Origin: a candidate division FCPU426 bacterium
Lineage (GTDB): Bacteria > Oederibacteriota > Muellerivitia > Muellerivitales > Muellerivitaceae
Assembly: GCA_027452205.1 (NCBI GenBank)
Contig: DAIDGV010000012.1
Span: 124,001 to 188,000, forward strand
Reading direction: 5' to 3'
DNA: 64,000 nt
A model generated the notes under the pieces. The model was not told the origin of the DNA, ran no database searches, and was given only the letters and a program-made list of their open reading frames with translations. Shown here piece by piece: positions 35,769-44,611 of the stretch. Position 1 is the first letter of the stretch; the number at the start of each line of letters is the position of its first letter. The translations under genes were made by a program, and so were the position numbers.

Positions 35769-37049
35769 CTAGTTGAAATGAAGGTGGGATTGTAAGGCAA
35801 TCTTCACCCGGCGCAACAAAAAGAAATCGGCAACCCGGGCCGTCATGAGAAAAAGCACCAGAGCCACCGGGGAAACATGGCCATATAAGAAGGCCGCGAC
35901 GGACCCCAGGACCCAGACCCCCAGTTGAAAGATCGTGGTTGAAACCGCTACCACTTTGGCCCTTTCCCGCTCGCCGATGATATTCATCCATACCGCCGTA
36001 CTGACCGAGTAATAAAAGGAAGAACCCCAACTCGCCAGGATCGCCGAGGCCAGACAAAGGATTAGGGGATTCAACGAGCCATTCACCGGCACCAACAATA
36101 GCGCCAGTGCGGCAAAGCCCAACACTTGGTCCAGCCCCAATAACTTCAGGGACCAGCGGTAGGAAAGGCGGGGCGTAAAAAAGAACAACACAACGCAGGA
36201 AGTATAGGCCGTCACTTGGGCCAATAACGAAAGCGATGTGTCGGGAAGACCCAGGCGTTGGACATAATAAAGCGAGGCATAGATCATCAAACTCGCGAAA
36301 ATGGATTCATCCAGGATCCGGGAAGCCAGGAAAGGGACCGCACCCGTTTTTTTCATCAAGGCCTCGAAGGTTTTCAGGTACTGATCCAACCCCTCTCGGA
36401 ACCCATGCCTCCAGGTGGCCGGCACTTTTTCAAAAGTGCCCGAATGTTGGATATAGACCATCCGTACAGCGATGCCGATAGCGACAAAAGCCAGGAACAT
36501 CCCGAACATCTCATGACTCGCCGTCACCAAACCCCGGCGACCCACCCAATAACCGCCTAAAAGAGGAAAGAACAAAAGGGCTGCGCCGCTATTCACGAAT
36601 TGAAGGACCGAATACATCACCGCCCTTTTGTTCTCGGGCACTCCCTCGTTCAAAAGGCATTGATAGGCCGGACCGGACCCCAAATTGAGGGCGATAAAGA
36701 ACAAGGCCGCCACGCCCCACCACTTATTGGAGGCGAAGGCCATGCAAAAACAGTAGCCACCCCAACTCAGCACATCAAAAAGGAAAAGCGTCTTTTTACG
36801 TCCCCAAACATCGGTCAAATAACCGCCCACCCAAAGGGCCACCAGACCAAAAGGGATGAAGAGAAAACTGTAAAGCCCCACTTCGGTGTTCGATAAGCCG
36901 AGAGAGACCAAATAGAGGCTTCGGTAGGGGCCGACCATCGCCAGGGGGATAAGCCAAAGGATACCGACATAAATGGTCAGGGCCGGGGTGCGCGGCAGGA
37001 CGAACATTTCCTTGATGGCGGCTGAGAACGTTTTTAAATGCTTCCACAT
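35769..37049 (-). CDS. Major facilitator superfamily transporter
   Basis: 426 residues with about 12 hydrophobic helices in two halves. The loop 2-3 signature GLVALWVGGYLTDVWGRKKTL (split here: GGYLTDVWGRKK at about 75-86) is a clear MFS motif A. No substrate-specific motif seen. Downstream of rimI by 28 bases, upstream of a DMT transporter, so the two exporters may be one unit. Confidence 0.85.
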   Translation of the reverse strand: MWKHLKTFSAAIKEMFVLPRTPALTIYVGILWLIPLAMVGPYRSLYLVSLGLSNTEVGLYSFLFIPFGLVALWVGGYLTDVWGRKKTLFLFDVLSWGGYCFCMAFASNKWWGVAALFFIALNLGSGPAYQCLLNEGVPENKRAVMYSVLQFVNSGAALLFFPLLGGYWVGRRGLVTASHEMFGMFLAFVAIGIAVRMVYIQHSGTFEKVPATWRHGFREGLDQYLKTFEALMKKTGAVPFLASRILDESIFASLMIYASLYYVQRLGLPDTSLSLLAQVTAYTSCVVLFFFTPRLSYRWSLKLLGLDQVLGFAALALLLVPVNGSLNPLILCLASAILASWGSSFYYSVSTAVWMNIIGERERAKVVAVSTTIFQLGVWVLGSVAAFLYGHVSPVALVLFLMTARVADFFLLRRVKIALQSHLHFN

Positions 37050-37077
37050 AAAGACAACTTCTTTCCCAAACCCGGTA

Positions 37078-37515
37078 TCAGACCAGATCCTTCAACATCA
37101 CGACCGCGTCCTCTTGATTATCGCTGTAATACTTTTTTCGGATGGCCACGGTGCGAAAATCCATTTTTTCATACAGTTTTTGGGCGGCCATGTTGCTGGC
37201 TCGCACTTCCAGGGTAGCCAACCTGGCACCCTGGTTATAAGCAAAGCGCAGGCAATATTCCATCATCTCGAAGCCCACGCCCTTTTGACGGTAATCCGGC
37301 GTCACCGCCAGGTTGATGATGTGGGCCTCTTGGGGCGCCTCCCAATAGCCCATATAACCGACCACCCGGCCCTTATCCTCCGCCACGAAATAACGGGCCA
37401 GGGACCTTTGCAGTTCAGCCTCGAACAGTTCCTTGGACCAAGGTGAGGGCATAGAGGTTTTCTCGATCTCCACCACCTGGTCGAGGTCTTCTTGCAGCAT
37501 CGGGCGGAAGATCAT
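37078..37515 (-). CDS. rimI: Ribosomal-protein-alanine N-acetyltransferase RimI
   Basis: 145-residue GNAT-fold acetyltransferase. The acetyl-CoA loop is LAVTPDYRQKGVGFEMM (about 88-104), and ARLATLEVRASNMAAQKLYEKMDF is the standard end. It acetylates the N-terminus of S18 in E. coli and is usually encoded beside tsaB; here the neighbour tsaB is separated by two GT-C genes. Overlaps the upstream GT-C gene by four bases. Confidence 0.9.
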   Translation of the reverse strand: MIFRPMLQEDLDQVVEIEKTSMPSPWSKELFEAELQRSLARYFVAEDKGRVVGYMGYWEAPQEAHIINLAVTPDYRQKGVGFEMMEYCLRFAYNQGARLATLEVRASNMAAQKLYEKMDFRTVAIRKKYYSDNQEDAVVMLKDLV

Positions 37516-39635
37516 TTGGAACCTCTCAACGTTTGAAGCATTTTAAGATCGGCGAGGATCGCTTCGCGCTCCGATCCCAGGGTCAAAGCCTTTTTCAATA
37601 TCTTATCCGCCTCATCATAAAATCCTTCCAGCATTAAGACCCGGCCCACTTTTTCATAAGTGTTCGAATTGGGATAACTTTGTTTCAAACAAGCCCTCAC
37701 CATTGAGGCGTAATCGGAATAGCGATTCCGGGCATCTTCAGGGTGAAAGGTCTTTTCAACCATGTAATCGAAAAAGAATTTATCCAAAAAACAGGACTGA
37801 AGGAAAGCATCCCGAGGGATCGCCGGGTAATGATCGGCCATTTCTTTTATCAGGACATAATCCGTCTTTCCGTTCTTGTCGTCGATACGCCGAACATTCA
37901 GATCCATGAAAAAATTGTAGGTTTCTCTCCAGGAAAAAAGGACATCCCTTGTTTTCGAATCGACTGGAACGATCACCAATACGTAGCCGCTATGCCGCCC
38001 AGGAACTTCCGAAGGAAGATAGCTCCATCGAGCGTCCGAAAAACGCCTGACCAACCAAGGAAGATAATCTGCCCGGGAGTAAATGGCGGCCCACCGGGCA
38101 TCGCGGAACGAAAGGCCGCTGTTCCAAGCCGAATTGAAGGAATAGGTCGCCACCGCCAGGGATTCATCCCGACAATCGGGGCACCAATCGGTAAAAACAA
38201 GTCCCGGTCCCCACTGTTGCTGAACCTTGTTCAAAATTTGGAAAGCCTGGTATTTTTCGGGGGACTTTTGGACTTCCGTCAACTGATAAGGCTGGCGAGA
38301 AACATTCCAATAGGGTTCCAACAATCGAAAAACATCGAAACCTCCGACGATCACCAAAAGGAACAAGATCAAATGAACACGCCAAACCGATGATATACCA
38401 AGCAACAACGACCAAGATCCACAAGCAACCGCGAAGAACAAAAAGGGAAGTACCGGAAATATCCGGTTCACTTCGACATCCATGGACAAGAATCCTTCGG
38501 CCATCAAAAGGACGAAGGCTAAAAAGAACCACACAACGAACGACTTTCGGAAACCCCGGCAGATCTCGACGACTCCCCCAAAGAAAAGAGCGGTCAAAAC
38601 TGGGTTCAAGACCCCGCCTAGGACCGGTTCGTAATCCGCCCTATATCCTACAGAACCGAACAGAACGACCCAATAATCGATAAAAACAGATATTTTTTCC
38701 CTGAACCCAGCCGCATTGTTCCATATCCCCGATGCCCAAATATGCTTCCCGAATCCCTCGTGTCTTATCGCCACTAAGAAAGGAAAAGCCGTGAGGATCG
38801 AAAAGAAAATAAAGTAGAACAATTCCCCCGCCCGTTTTTGACGAACCGCTTGCCAAATTACGGTGACCGCGGTGATGCCCGCGATTACGAACCAATTGGT
38901 ATGAATAAAAAAACCAAGACCGGTAGCCAGGCCCAGCAAGCTCGCCCAGCAGCGACCTTTGTTTCCGGGGGCAACTTCCACGAATCGAGCCAAAAGGTAA
39001 AAAACCACGCATTCCCACAGAACCAACCCTGCCGGACCCGCGAATAAGCGGGCTGAGAAAAGAGGCCAATAGGAAACGGCTATTAAAGCCGAAAAAATAA
39101 GGGCAAAAGATTTTGAAAAAAACTGCCTTGCCCCAAAATGAACGACCAGCACCAGCGCCATTGAAAAGACCGCCGAAGGAAGCCAAAGACTCAAAAAGAT
39201 CGACTGCGTGGGCGGATAGATCAACCCGCCCAGCCAATAGATCAGGGGCGGTATCTGGCCGGCGCCATGAAAAAAATCCCAATTCCAATGCCGGACCATA
39301 TCCAAGATCAGTATCCCGACCGAGGCGTCGTCACCGGTGGGCCAAGCGAACAAGGTTGTTAAACGCCAGAACCGAAGCGCAAAAGCGACGAAAATGAGAA
39401 AAAACAAAATCCAAGGTTCGACTGATCCAAATATCTCGATTTTTATCGTTTCTTCTGTTTGCCGCGGAACGACTGGCCCTGCCATTAAAAGGAAAAGAGG
39501 GATCCCGAAACCGAAGATCAATATCAAGATTTTGAGCTCGAGCGAAGACGGTCCAAGGGTCAAGAACCAGCTGGCCGCAAAAAAAACACCCAAACAGAGC
39601 CATTGTTTTTTTTCAACAAGCCGGTTCTTTTTCAA
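37512..39635 (-). CDS. GT-C membrane glycosyltransferase, tandem copy 1, TPR tail
   Basis: About 707 residues. I prefer the TTG at 39635, which has GGGGAGG seven bases before it, over the first TTG at 39680, which has none. About 12 hydrophobic helices; the first loop GDDASVGILILDMVRHWNWDF has the paired Asp expected of PMT/ArnT-type glycosyltransferases. The C-terminal third is soluble and ends with a TPR-like repeat (about 650-700, KVGRVLMLEGFYDEADKILKK...). Closely similar to the next gene, so a duplication. Acceptor unknown. Confidence 0.78.
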   Translation of the reverse strand: MKKNRLVEKKQWLCLGVFFAASWFLTLGPSSLELKILILIFGFGIPLFLLMAGPVVPRQTEETIKIEIFGSVEPWILFFLIFVAFALRFWRLTTLFAWPTGDDASVGILILDMVRHWNWDFFHGAGQIPPLIYWLGGLIYPPTQSIFLSLWLPSAVFSMALVLVVHFGARQFFSKSFALIFSALIAVSYWPLFSARLFAGPAGLVLWECVVFYLLARFVEVAPGNKGRCWASLLGLATGLGFFIHTNWFVIAGITAVTVIWQAVRQKRAGELFYFIFFSILTAFPFLVAIRHEGFGKHIWASGIWNNAAGFREKISVFIDYWVVLFGSVGYRADYEPVLGGVLNPVLTALFFGGVVEICRGFRKSFVVWFFLAFVLLMAEGFLSMDVEVNRIFPVLPFLFFAVACGSWSLLLGISSVWRVHLILFLLVIVGGFDVFRLLEPYWNVSRQPYQLTEVQKSPEKYQAFQILNKVQQQWGPGLVFTDWCPDCRDESLAVATYSFNSAWNSGLSFRDARWAAIYSRADYLPWLVRRFSDARWSYLPSEVPGRHSGYVLVIVPVDSKTRDVLFSWRETYNFFMDLNVRRIDDKNGKTDYVLIKEMADHYPAIPRDAFLQSCFLDKFFFDYMVEKTFHPEDARNRYSDYASMVRACLKQSYPNSNTYEKVGRVLMLEGFYDEADKILKKALTLGSEREAILADLKMLQTLRGSK

Positions 39636-39686
39636 AAACAGCCTCCCCGTTGCACTTAAATGCTCAAATTCTTGCGCCAAAAAATA

Positions 39687-41798
39687 TTAAAACGGCTTCT
39701 TTTGCAGTTCAGCCAGCGCTTTTAGATCATTGAGAACACTGGGATTTCCGGGAATCATTTTTAAAGCTAGATCGAAATAAGCCATCGATTTTTTATATTG
39801 TCCATCCAAAGCGTAAACCAACCCCAATTTTTCATCCACGATCGGGCTGGGATAGGCTTTTTGCGAACATGCGTCGAATATTGGCGCGTAACTCGAGCAC
39901 TGATTCCAAAGATCCTCCGGCCTGAATGTTTTTTCGCCAGAATAATAAAAAATCAGTTTGGTCAAATAACAGGCCTGTAAATAAGGGTCTTGTGGAAAAC
40001 TTGGATAGACCTGGATCATTTTTTCCAGGACCGGTCTTTTCGATTCCCCGTCTCTATCCTCAATTATATGAACATTGATTTCCATGAAGAACCGATAGAC
40101 TTCCCTCCACGCCTCAAAGTGTTTTAATTCATCCGCCGGGATCGGAAAAAAACCCAAAAGATACCCGCTATAAGACCCGGATTCTTGTGACGAAAGCCGT
40201 ACCCATCGGGTTTGGGGAAACCGTTTGGCCAGGAAAGGCCAATAGTCCGCTGGGATAAAGATCGCCGCCCATCGAGCCGTTGAAAACGGCTGATCGGGGT
40301 TCCACAAAGAATTGAAATCATACGTGGCGAAAGGCAAAGTCGCGTCCACATACTCTGGAACGAAATCATCAAAGATCAAACCATTGCCCCACTTTTCGTG
40401 AAGCTCATCGAGGACCTGATATGCCCTATATTTTTCAGGAGACTTTCCTATTACCGCTAATTTTTCAGGCTGATCGGATATCCGCCAACAGAAGGGCATT
40501 AATCGATCGATATCCACCAAAAATGAAAAGACCATGAACAGAGCGCTGATCCACAGCGCTTTGTTCATTGGAAGATAACGGAATAAAGACTCTAAACCAA
40601 CACAGACTCCCAAGATCAATAAGGGAAGTATGGGGATGATCCGAAAAGCCTCGACATCTTTTGATAAAAACCCAGGCGCCAATAGGACAGGAAAGATCAA
40701 GAAGAACCATCGGGTTGCCGCTCGACGCGGACAGCGAAAAGCTTCGATGACTCCTAAGAAGAAAAAGGCGCTGGCAAAAGGGTTCAATATTCCTCCGCCG
40801 ACAGGGGCATAAGCGCCTAGATTCGTGGCCGAGCCAAAAAGGATCAACCAATAATCAGCGAAAGAAGAGAAACGAACCTGGGCGTCACCGACCTCTTTCC
40901 AAGCCCCCACGCTCAAAATGTGCTGGCCATAACCTTCATGAAAAACGCTGAAAAGAAAGGGTCCTAACGCGACACCGAGCGCTAAAAGGAACCCAGCCGT
41001 TTCTCGGTGCCGCTGGCGGCTCCATGTTTGTTTCAAGACAGCAAAAACAACAACCGCTGCCATCACCACCCAAGGCGTAAAGGTAAAAGAACCGAAACCC
41101 GTGGCCAATCCCAGCAAGATGGACCAACCTAAACCTCGGCCCCCTCCACTGGCCCTCAAATAGCGGCCATAAATATAAAGAACGACAAGCTCCCAAACAA
41201 AAAGCAGTACTGGTGGCGCGAAAAGACGGCCCATAAAAAGAGGCCAATAACTGAAAGAAAGCACTGCCGCCACCAGAAGGGAAAAGGACCTGGAAAAGAA
41301 CTGCCTCGACGCCCAATAACCCAATGGAATGGCCACTAAGGAAAGGATCGCCGAAGGAAGGAACACGGAAAGAAAAGCGGACCGAGTGATCCGATAAAAA
41401 AGGACCCCCAAACCGTAGGTCAGTGGCGGCAATTGAGCCAGGCCGTTGAAAAATCTCCACTTTCCATTTCGAACCCAATCTAGGATGGTCAACCCCACCA
41501 TGGAATCGTCGCCGCTGGGCCAAACATGGACCGGGTCCAGCCCCCAAAAGCGCAGCCCTAAGGCCAACCCGCCGATCAAAACGAAAAGCCATAAGGGGAC
41601 ATCTGAGAACATTCCTTGCTGCGCTTGATCGTTCTCTTCCAAGGGATGGAACCAAAAGGCAAAAAGAAGGGGGACGATAAAACCCGCCAAAAACAAAAGG
41701 ACCTTTGCGGTAGTGCCGAACGGAAAATACGTCAGTAAAAAACTGGTGATGAAAAAGATCAAAAAATAAGGCACGGGGTAATAGGCGATTTTTCTCAA
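39687..41798 (-). CDS. GT-C membrane glycosyltransferase, tandem copy 2, TPR tail
   Basis: 703 residues, TTG start with GGGAG eight bases upstream. Same layout as the neighbouring copy: N-terminal helices, first loop SGDDSMVGLTILDWVRNGKW, about 12 membrane segments, then a soluble domain ending in a TPR-like segment (DEKLGLVYALDGQYKKSMAYF). The start overlaps tsaB by four bases. The two copies probably serve the same pathway with different donors or acceptors; function inferred only from the fold. Confidence 0.78.
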   Translation of the reverse strand: MRKIAYYPVPYFLIFFITSFLLTYFPFGTTAKVLLFLAGFIVPLLFAFWFHPLEENDQAQQGMFSDVPLWLFVLIGGLALGLRFWGLDPVHVWPSGDDSMVGLTILDWVRNGKWRFFNGLAQLPPLTYGLGVLFYRITRSAFLSVFLPSAILSLVAIPLGYWASRQFFSRSFSLLVAAVLSFSYWPLFMGRLFAPPVLLFVWELVVLYIYGRYLRASGGGRGLGWSILLGLATGFGSFTFTPWVVMAAVVVFAVLKQTWSRQRHRETAGFLLALGVALGPFLFSVFHEGYGQHILSVGAWKEVGDAQVRFSSFADYWLILFGSATNLGAYAPVGGGILNPFASAFFFLGVIEAFRCPRRAATRWFFLIFPVLLAPGFLSKDVEAFRIIPILPLLILGVCVGLESLFRYLPMNKALWISALFMVFSFLVDIDRLMPFCWRISDQPEKLAVIGKSPEKYRAYQVLDELHEKWGNGLIFDDFVPEYVDATLPFATYDFNSLWNPDQPFSTARWAAIFIPADYWPFLAKRFPQTRWVRLSSQESGSYSGYLLGFFPIPADELKHFEAWREVYRFFMEINVHIIEDRDGESKRPVLEKMIQVYPSFPQDPYLQACYLTKLIFYYSGEKTFRPEDLWNQCSSYAPIFDACSQKAYPSPIVDEKLGLVYALDGQYKKSMAYFDLALKMIPGNPSVLNDLKALAELQKKPF

Positions 41799-42499
41799 CC
41801 AGCACTCCCTTGGGCCCTTTTCTCGTCCACCGCGGGTATCCGCAGATAAAAGGGTTTCAGGTCACAGACCATTGGTTTCTTTCCCGTTTTCCATTGGTGA
41901 TAAGCGATCCGGGCCAAGCTCATCGCGCTAGGTTGATGCAGGGGATTCTCGACCCATTGGCCCTTAGAGACCGTCAATTTTTTGAGCTCGTTTTCATACT
42001 TCAAAGCGCCGGGTCCGACCACCCAGGTCGAGACCGATATTTTTTCAGCGATGGCCGGCAAGTTCAGGATCGCGGCGGGTTCTAGTTCTCGAAAGCTTTG
42101 GGACTCTATCTGGTAATGGCCTGCAAAACATTCACCTCTTTGGGCGTCAATGAGACAAAGCACCTCTCCGAAGATCCCTGCGGTCCTCAAATTTTCCGCT
42201 AAGCCATCCAAGGTGGGGACACCATAGACCGGAAGCGCCTGAGGCATAGCGAACCCTTCCGCGGTGGCCAATCCCACCCGGATACCTGTAAAACTGCCCG
42301 GGCCGACCGCTACTGCCAGCGCGGTGATAGCCGACGCGGTCAAACCTTTTTCCTTGAGGAGACCTTCGAGACCGGGCAACAACGTGACCGAGCTTTCTTT
42401 ATCGGCGGGCAGGACCAACTCGGCCACCGGCATTCCCTTTTCCAGATCGAAGAGAGCAACGCTACATAAACGGGTAGAGACTTCTAAAGAGGCCAGCAA
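41795..42499 (-). CDS. tsaB: tRNA threonylcarbamoyladenosine protein TsaB
   Basis: 234 residues, TTG start. ASKHA-fold: N-terminal LASLEVSTRLCSVALFD, central VAVGPGSFTGIRVGLATAEG. TsaB is the scaffold of the bacterial TsaB-TsaD-TsaE complex that makes t6A37 on tRNAs. Overlaps the downstream half of tsaE by 16 bases and the following GT-C gene by four. TsaD and TsaC are not in this window. Confidence 0.93.
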   Translation of the reverse strand: MLASLEVSTRLCSVALFDLEKGMPVAELVLPADKESSVTLLPGLEGLLKEKGLTASAITALAVAVGPGSFTGIRVGLATAEGFAMPQALPVYGVPTLDGLAENLRTAGIFGEVLCLIDAQRGECFAGHYQIESQSFRELEPAAILNLPAIAEKISVSTWVVGPGALKYENELKKLTVSKGQWVENPLHQPSAMSLARIAYHQWKTGKKPMVCDLKPFYLRIPAVDEKRAQGSAG

Positions 42500-42957
42500 A
42501 GGATGATCTCCTGGACCCGGGATTTGTTCTGCTCGTCCTTGCCCTGAATAATGAGACGACGACCTTGGTCGCTAACAGTGTCAAAAAGCATGTGGATAGC
42601 GTAGGACGGCAATAACTGAGGGAACTTATCCCCCCATTCAACGACCACCACCCCATCCTTGCTCAGCCATTCGGACCAACCCAGGCCTTCCACTTCTTCC
42701 GGTTTGTTCAGACGGTACCAATCAAAATGATAAAGCGGCAACCGAGCGGGATAGATATTCTGCAAGCTGAAAGTGGGCGAAGTGACCGGGGCCTCATAAT
42801 CCAGTCCCTTGGCCATACCCTTCACGAACTGGGTCTTGCCCGCGCCCAAACCGCCGGTCAGGCACCAAACCTCACCCGCTTGGGCGCTCTTTCCGATGGC
42901 CTCGCCCAACTGGAAAGTCTGCTCCGGTGTCTCACATAGAAAACTGGAAGTGACCAT
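42484..42957 (-). CDS. tsaE: tRNA threonylcarbamoyladenosine ATPase TsaE
   Basis: 157 residues. P-loop LTGGLGAGKTQFVKGMAKGL (34-53 region) and the later VTSPTFSLQNIYPARLPLYHFD identify TsaE, the ATPase of t6A synthesis. Standard length. Twelve bases after thiL in the transcript and overlapping tsaB by 16 bases. Confidence 0.95.
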   Translation of the reverse strand: MVTSSFLCETPEQTFQLGEAIGKSAQAGEVWCLTGGLGAGKTQFVKGMAKGLDYEAPVTSPTFSLQNIYPARLPLYHFDWYRLNKPEEVEGLGWSEWLSKDGVVVVEWGDKFPQLLPSYAIHMLFDTVSDQGRRLIIQGKDEQNKSRVQEIILCWPL

Positions 42958-42969
42958 GAAAGGGATGCC

Positions 42970-44013
42970 TTATTTCTTCGAGAAGTGATCGAAACCCTTG
43001 GCCTTCAAGGGCAACCGTTCGCCTTTGCGGGTAATGAGCACGATGCCCTTGACTGCCGGCACCATGCGGCCGATGGACTTCAAGGGCGTTCCCGTTTCGC
43101 CCGGCACCTTTTGAAGCACTTGGGAAATATGGGTCAAAGGCACGGTAAAGAGAAGTTCATAATCCTCGCCGCCGCTCAGGATAAATTCCAAAGGATCGAG
43201 GCCGTGCGAGGCGCAATAAGCCTTCAGGGACGGTGAGATGGGCAGGGCTTCCTCGTGGATCTCCGCGCCCAGTTTGGATTCATCACAAAGGTGATGGACC
43301 TCGCTGGAAAGCCCGTCCGATATATCGATCGCGGCAGTGGCTAGCCGTTTCGTGGAAAGGGCCCGGCCCACCGTAAAACGGGGCGTGGGGTTCAAATGAC
43401 GTTTGACCAATGTAGCCGCCGCGTCCGGGTTGTTCTCCGAGGGATGCTTCAATGCATGCAGCCCCGCGCCCGAATCACCCAGGGTGCCCGTCACAAAAAT
43501 GGCGTCGCCCGCCTTGGCGCCGCTGCGGCGCAAGGCTTTGCCCGACTCCACTTCGCCGATGAGCGCCACGTTCACCACGAATTGGTCGCTGCCGACGGTG
43601 TCGCCGCCAACGATGTGAGCCCCGAAGGATTCGCCCATGCTTTTCATGCCGTCATAAAAGGTCTCTAGGTTCGCGACGGGGTAATTCTTCGGGATTCCAA
43701 GCGAAACCACCGCCACCGTGGGCTTAGCGCCCATGGCCGCGCAATCGCTGATATTGACCGCCATGGTCTTGGCCCCCAATTGCCAGGGCGTGATGAATTT
43801 CCAATCGAAATGGCGGCCTTCGACCAGCATATCGGTCGTAAAGACCAGTTCGTGACCTGAGGTCGGTTTAAAAATAGCCGCGTCATCGCCGATACCGGAC
43901 AAGATGGACTTGTCCTTGGTCTTGAGGGATTGGCGGATCTTTTCGATGAAGCCGAACTCGCCGATGGAACCGATGGTCTTCTTGATGTCTTTCGGATCTT
44001 TCAATTTTTTCAC
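42970..44013 (-). CDS. thiL: Thiamine-monophosphate kinase
   Basis: 347 residues. ThiL motifs: GDDAAIF (42-48), STDMLVEGRHFD-like TTDMLVEGRHFDW, NISDCAAMGAKP and the C-terminal LSGGEDYELLF. It phosphorylates thiamine phosphate to the active diphosphate. No TPP riboswitch is visible upstream because it begins inside the preceding RDD gene (four-base overlap). Confidence 0.95.
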   Translation of the reverse strand: MKKLKDPKDIKKTIGSIGEFGFIEKIRQSLKTKDKSILSGIGDDAAIFKPTSGHELVFTTDMLVEGRHFDWKFITPWQLGAKTMAVNISDCAAMGAKPTVAVVSLGIPKNYPVANLETFYDGMKSMGESFGAHIVGGDTVGSDQFVVNVALIGEVESGKALRRSGAKAGDAIFVTGTLGDSGAGLHALKHPSENNPDAAATLVKRHLNPTPRFTVGRALSTKRLATAAIDISDGLSSEVHHLCDESKLGAEIHEEALPISPSLKAYCASHGLDPLEFILSGGEDYELLFTVPLTHISQVLQKVPGETGTPLKSIGRMVPAVKGIVLITRKGERLPLKAKGFDHFSKK

Positions 44014-44597
44014 TCTTTATTTTTAACAATATCTAAATTTTGAAAATCTCGGATAACCACAGTATCTGCAATTAAATCATGTACAGTTCTATGCTTCTCA
44101 TTTTTAAAAATCATAACTACCGATGCGACGATATAAGAAACCACTAAACTAACCCAAACCAAAGATCCGAGCTCTTTAGAAAAACCCAACAAAGGCATCA
44201 AAAACAAAACCAAAACAAGAAAAAGTTCAGGCAAATATCGCAATAAAACATTTCGCCAAGAGAGTTCCTTGCCATTCAATTGAACGATTTTCGTTTTAAC
44301 AAATAATTTTCCTGGTGTCTGTCCCCAGACTTTCACCATAAATACAAAACCCAAAAGATAAACTGTAAATATCAATAAACCGATTCCAATTCTTATAACC
44401 GGCGTATTGCCTGGAACGTTATCAAATAAAAAATCGAAAACTCTTATAATGATTCCATCGATAAAAACAGCAGCAAACCTCAACTCAATTCCGGCATAAA
44501 TTTTAAATCCACAATTTCCGCAAAAAAGACTCTGTGAATCCAAATTACACTTCGGACATTTCCAAAAACCATTTTCAATAACAGCCCTGTTTTCCAT
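44010..44597 (-). CDS. RDD family membrane protein with N-terminal zinc ribbon, AT-rich
   Basis: 195 residues from ATG 44597 with AGAGGA upstream; the longer frame to 44759 lies inside argJ. N-terminal zinc ribbon WKCPKCNLDSQSLFCGNCGF (about 14-33), then four membrane helices with RDD-like patterns: ELRFAAVFIDGIIIRVFDF, VWGQTPGKLFVKTKIV and HRTVHDLIADTVVI. RDD proteins often participate in transport or envelope processes; role unknown. The gene has only about a third G+C on two 60-base lines I counted, far below its neighbours, indicating likely acquisition by transfer. Confidence 0.85.
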   Translation of the reverse strand: MENRAVIENGFWKCPKCNLDSQSLFCGNCGFKIYAGIELRFAAVFIDGIIIRVFDFLFDNVPGNTPVIRIGIGLLIFTVYLLGFVFMVKVWGQTPGKLFVKTKIVQLNGKELSWRNVLLRYLPELFLVLVLFLMPLLGFSKELGSLVWVSLVVSYIVASVVMIFKNEKHRTVHDLIADTVVIRDFQNLDIVKNKE

Positions 44598-44611
44598 TAA
44601 TCCTCTCAAAC

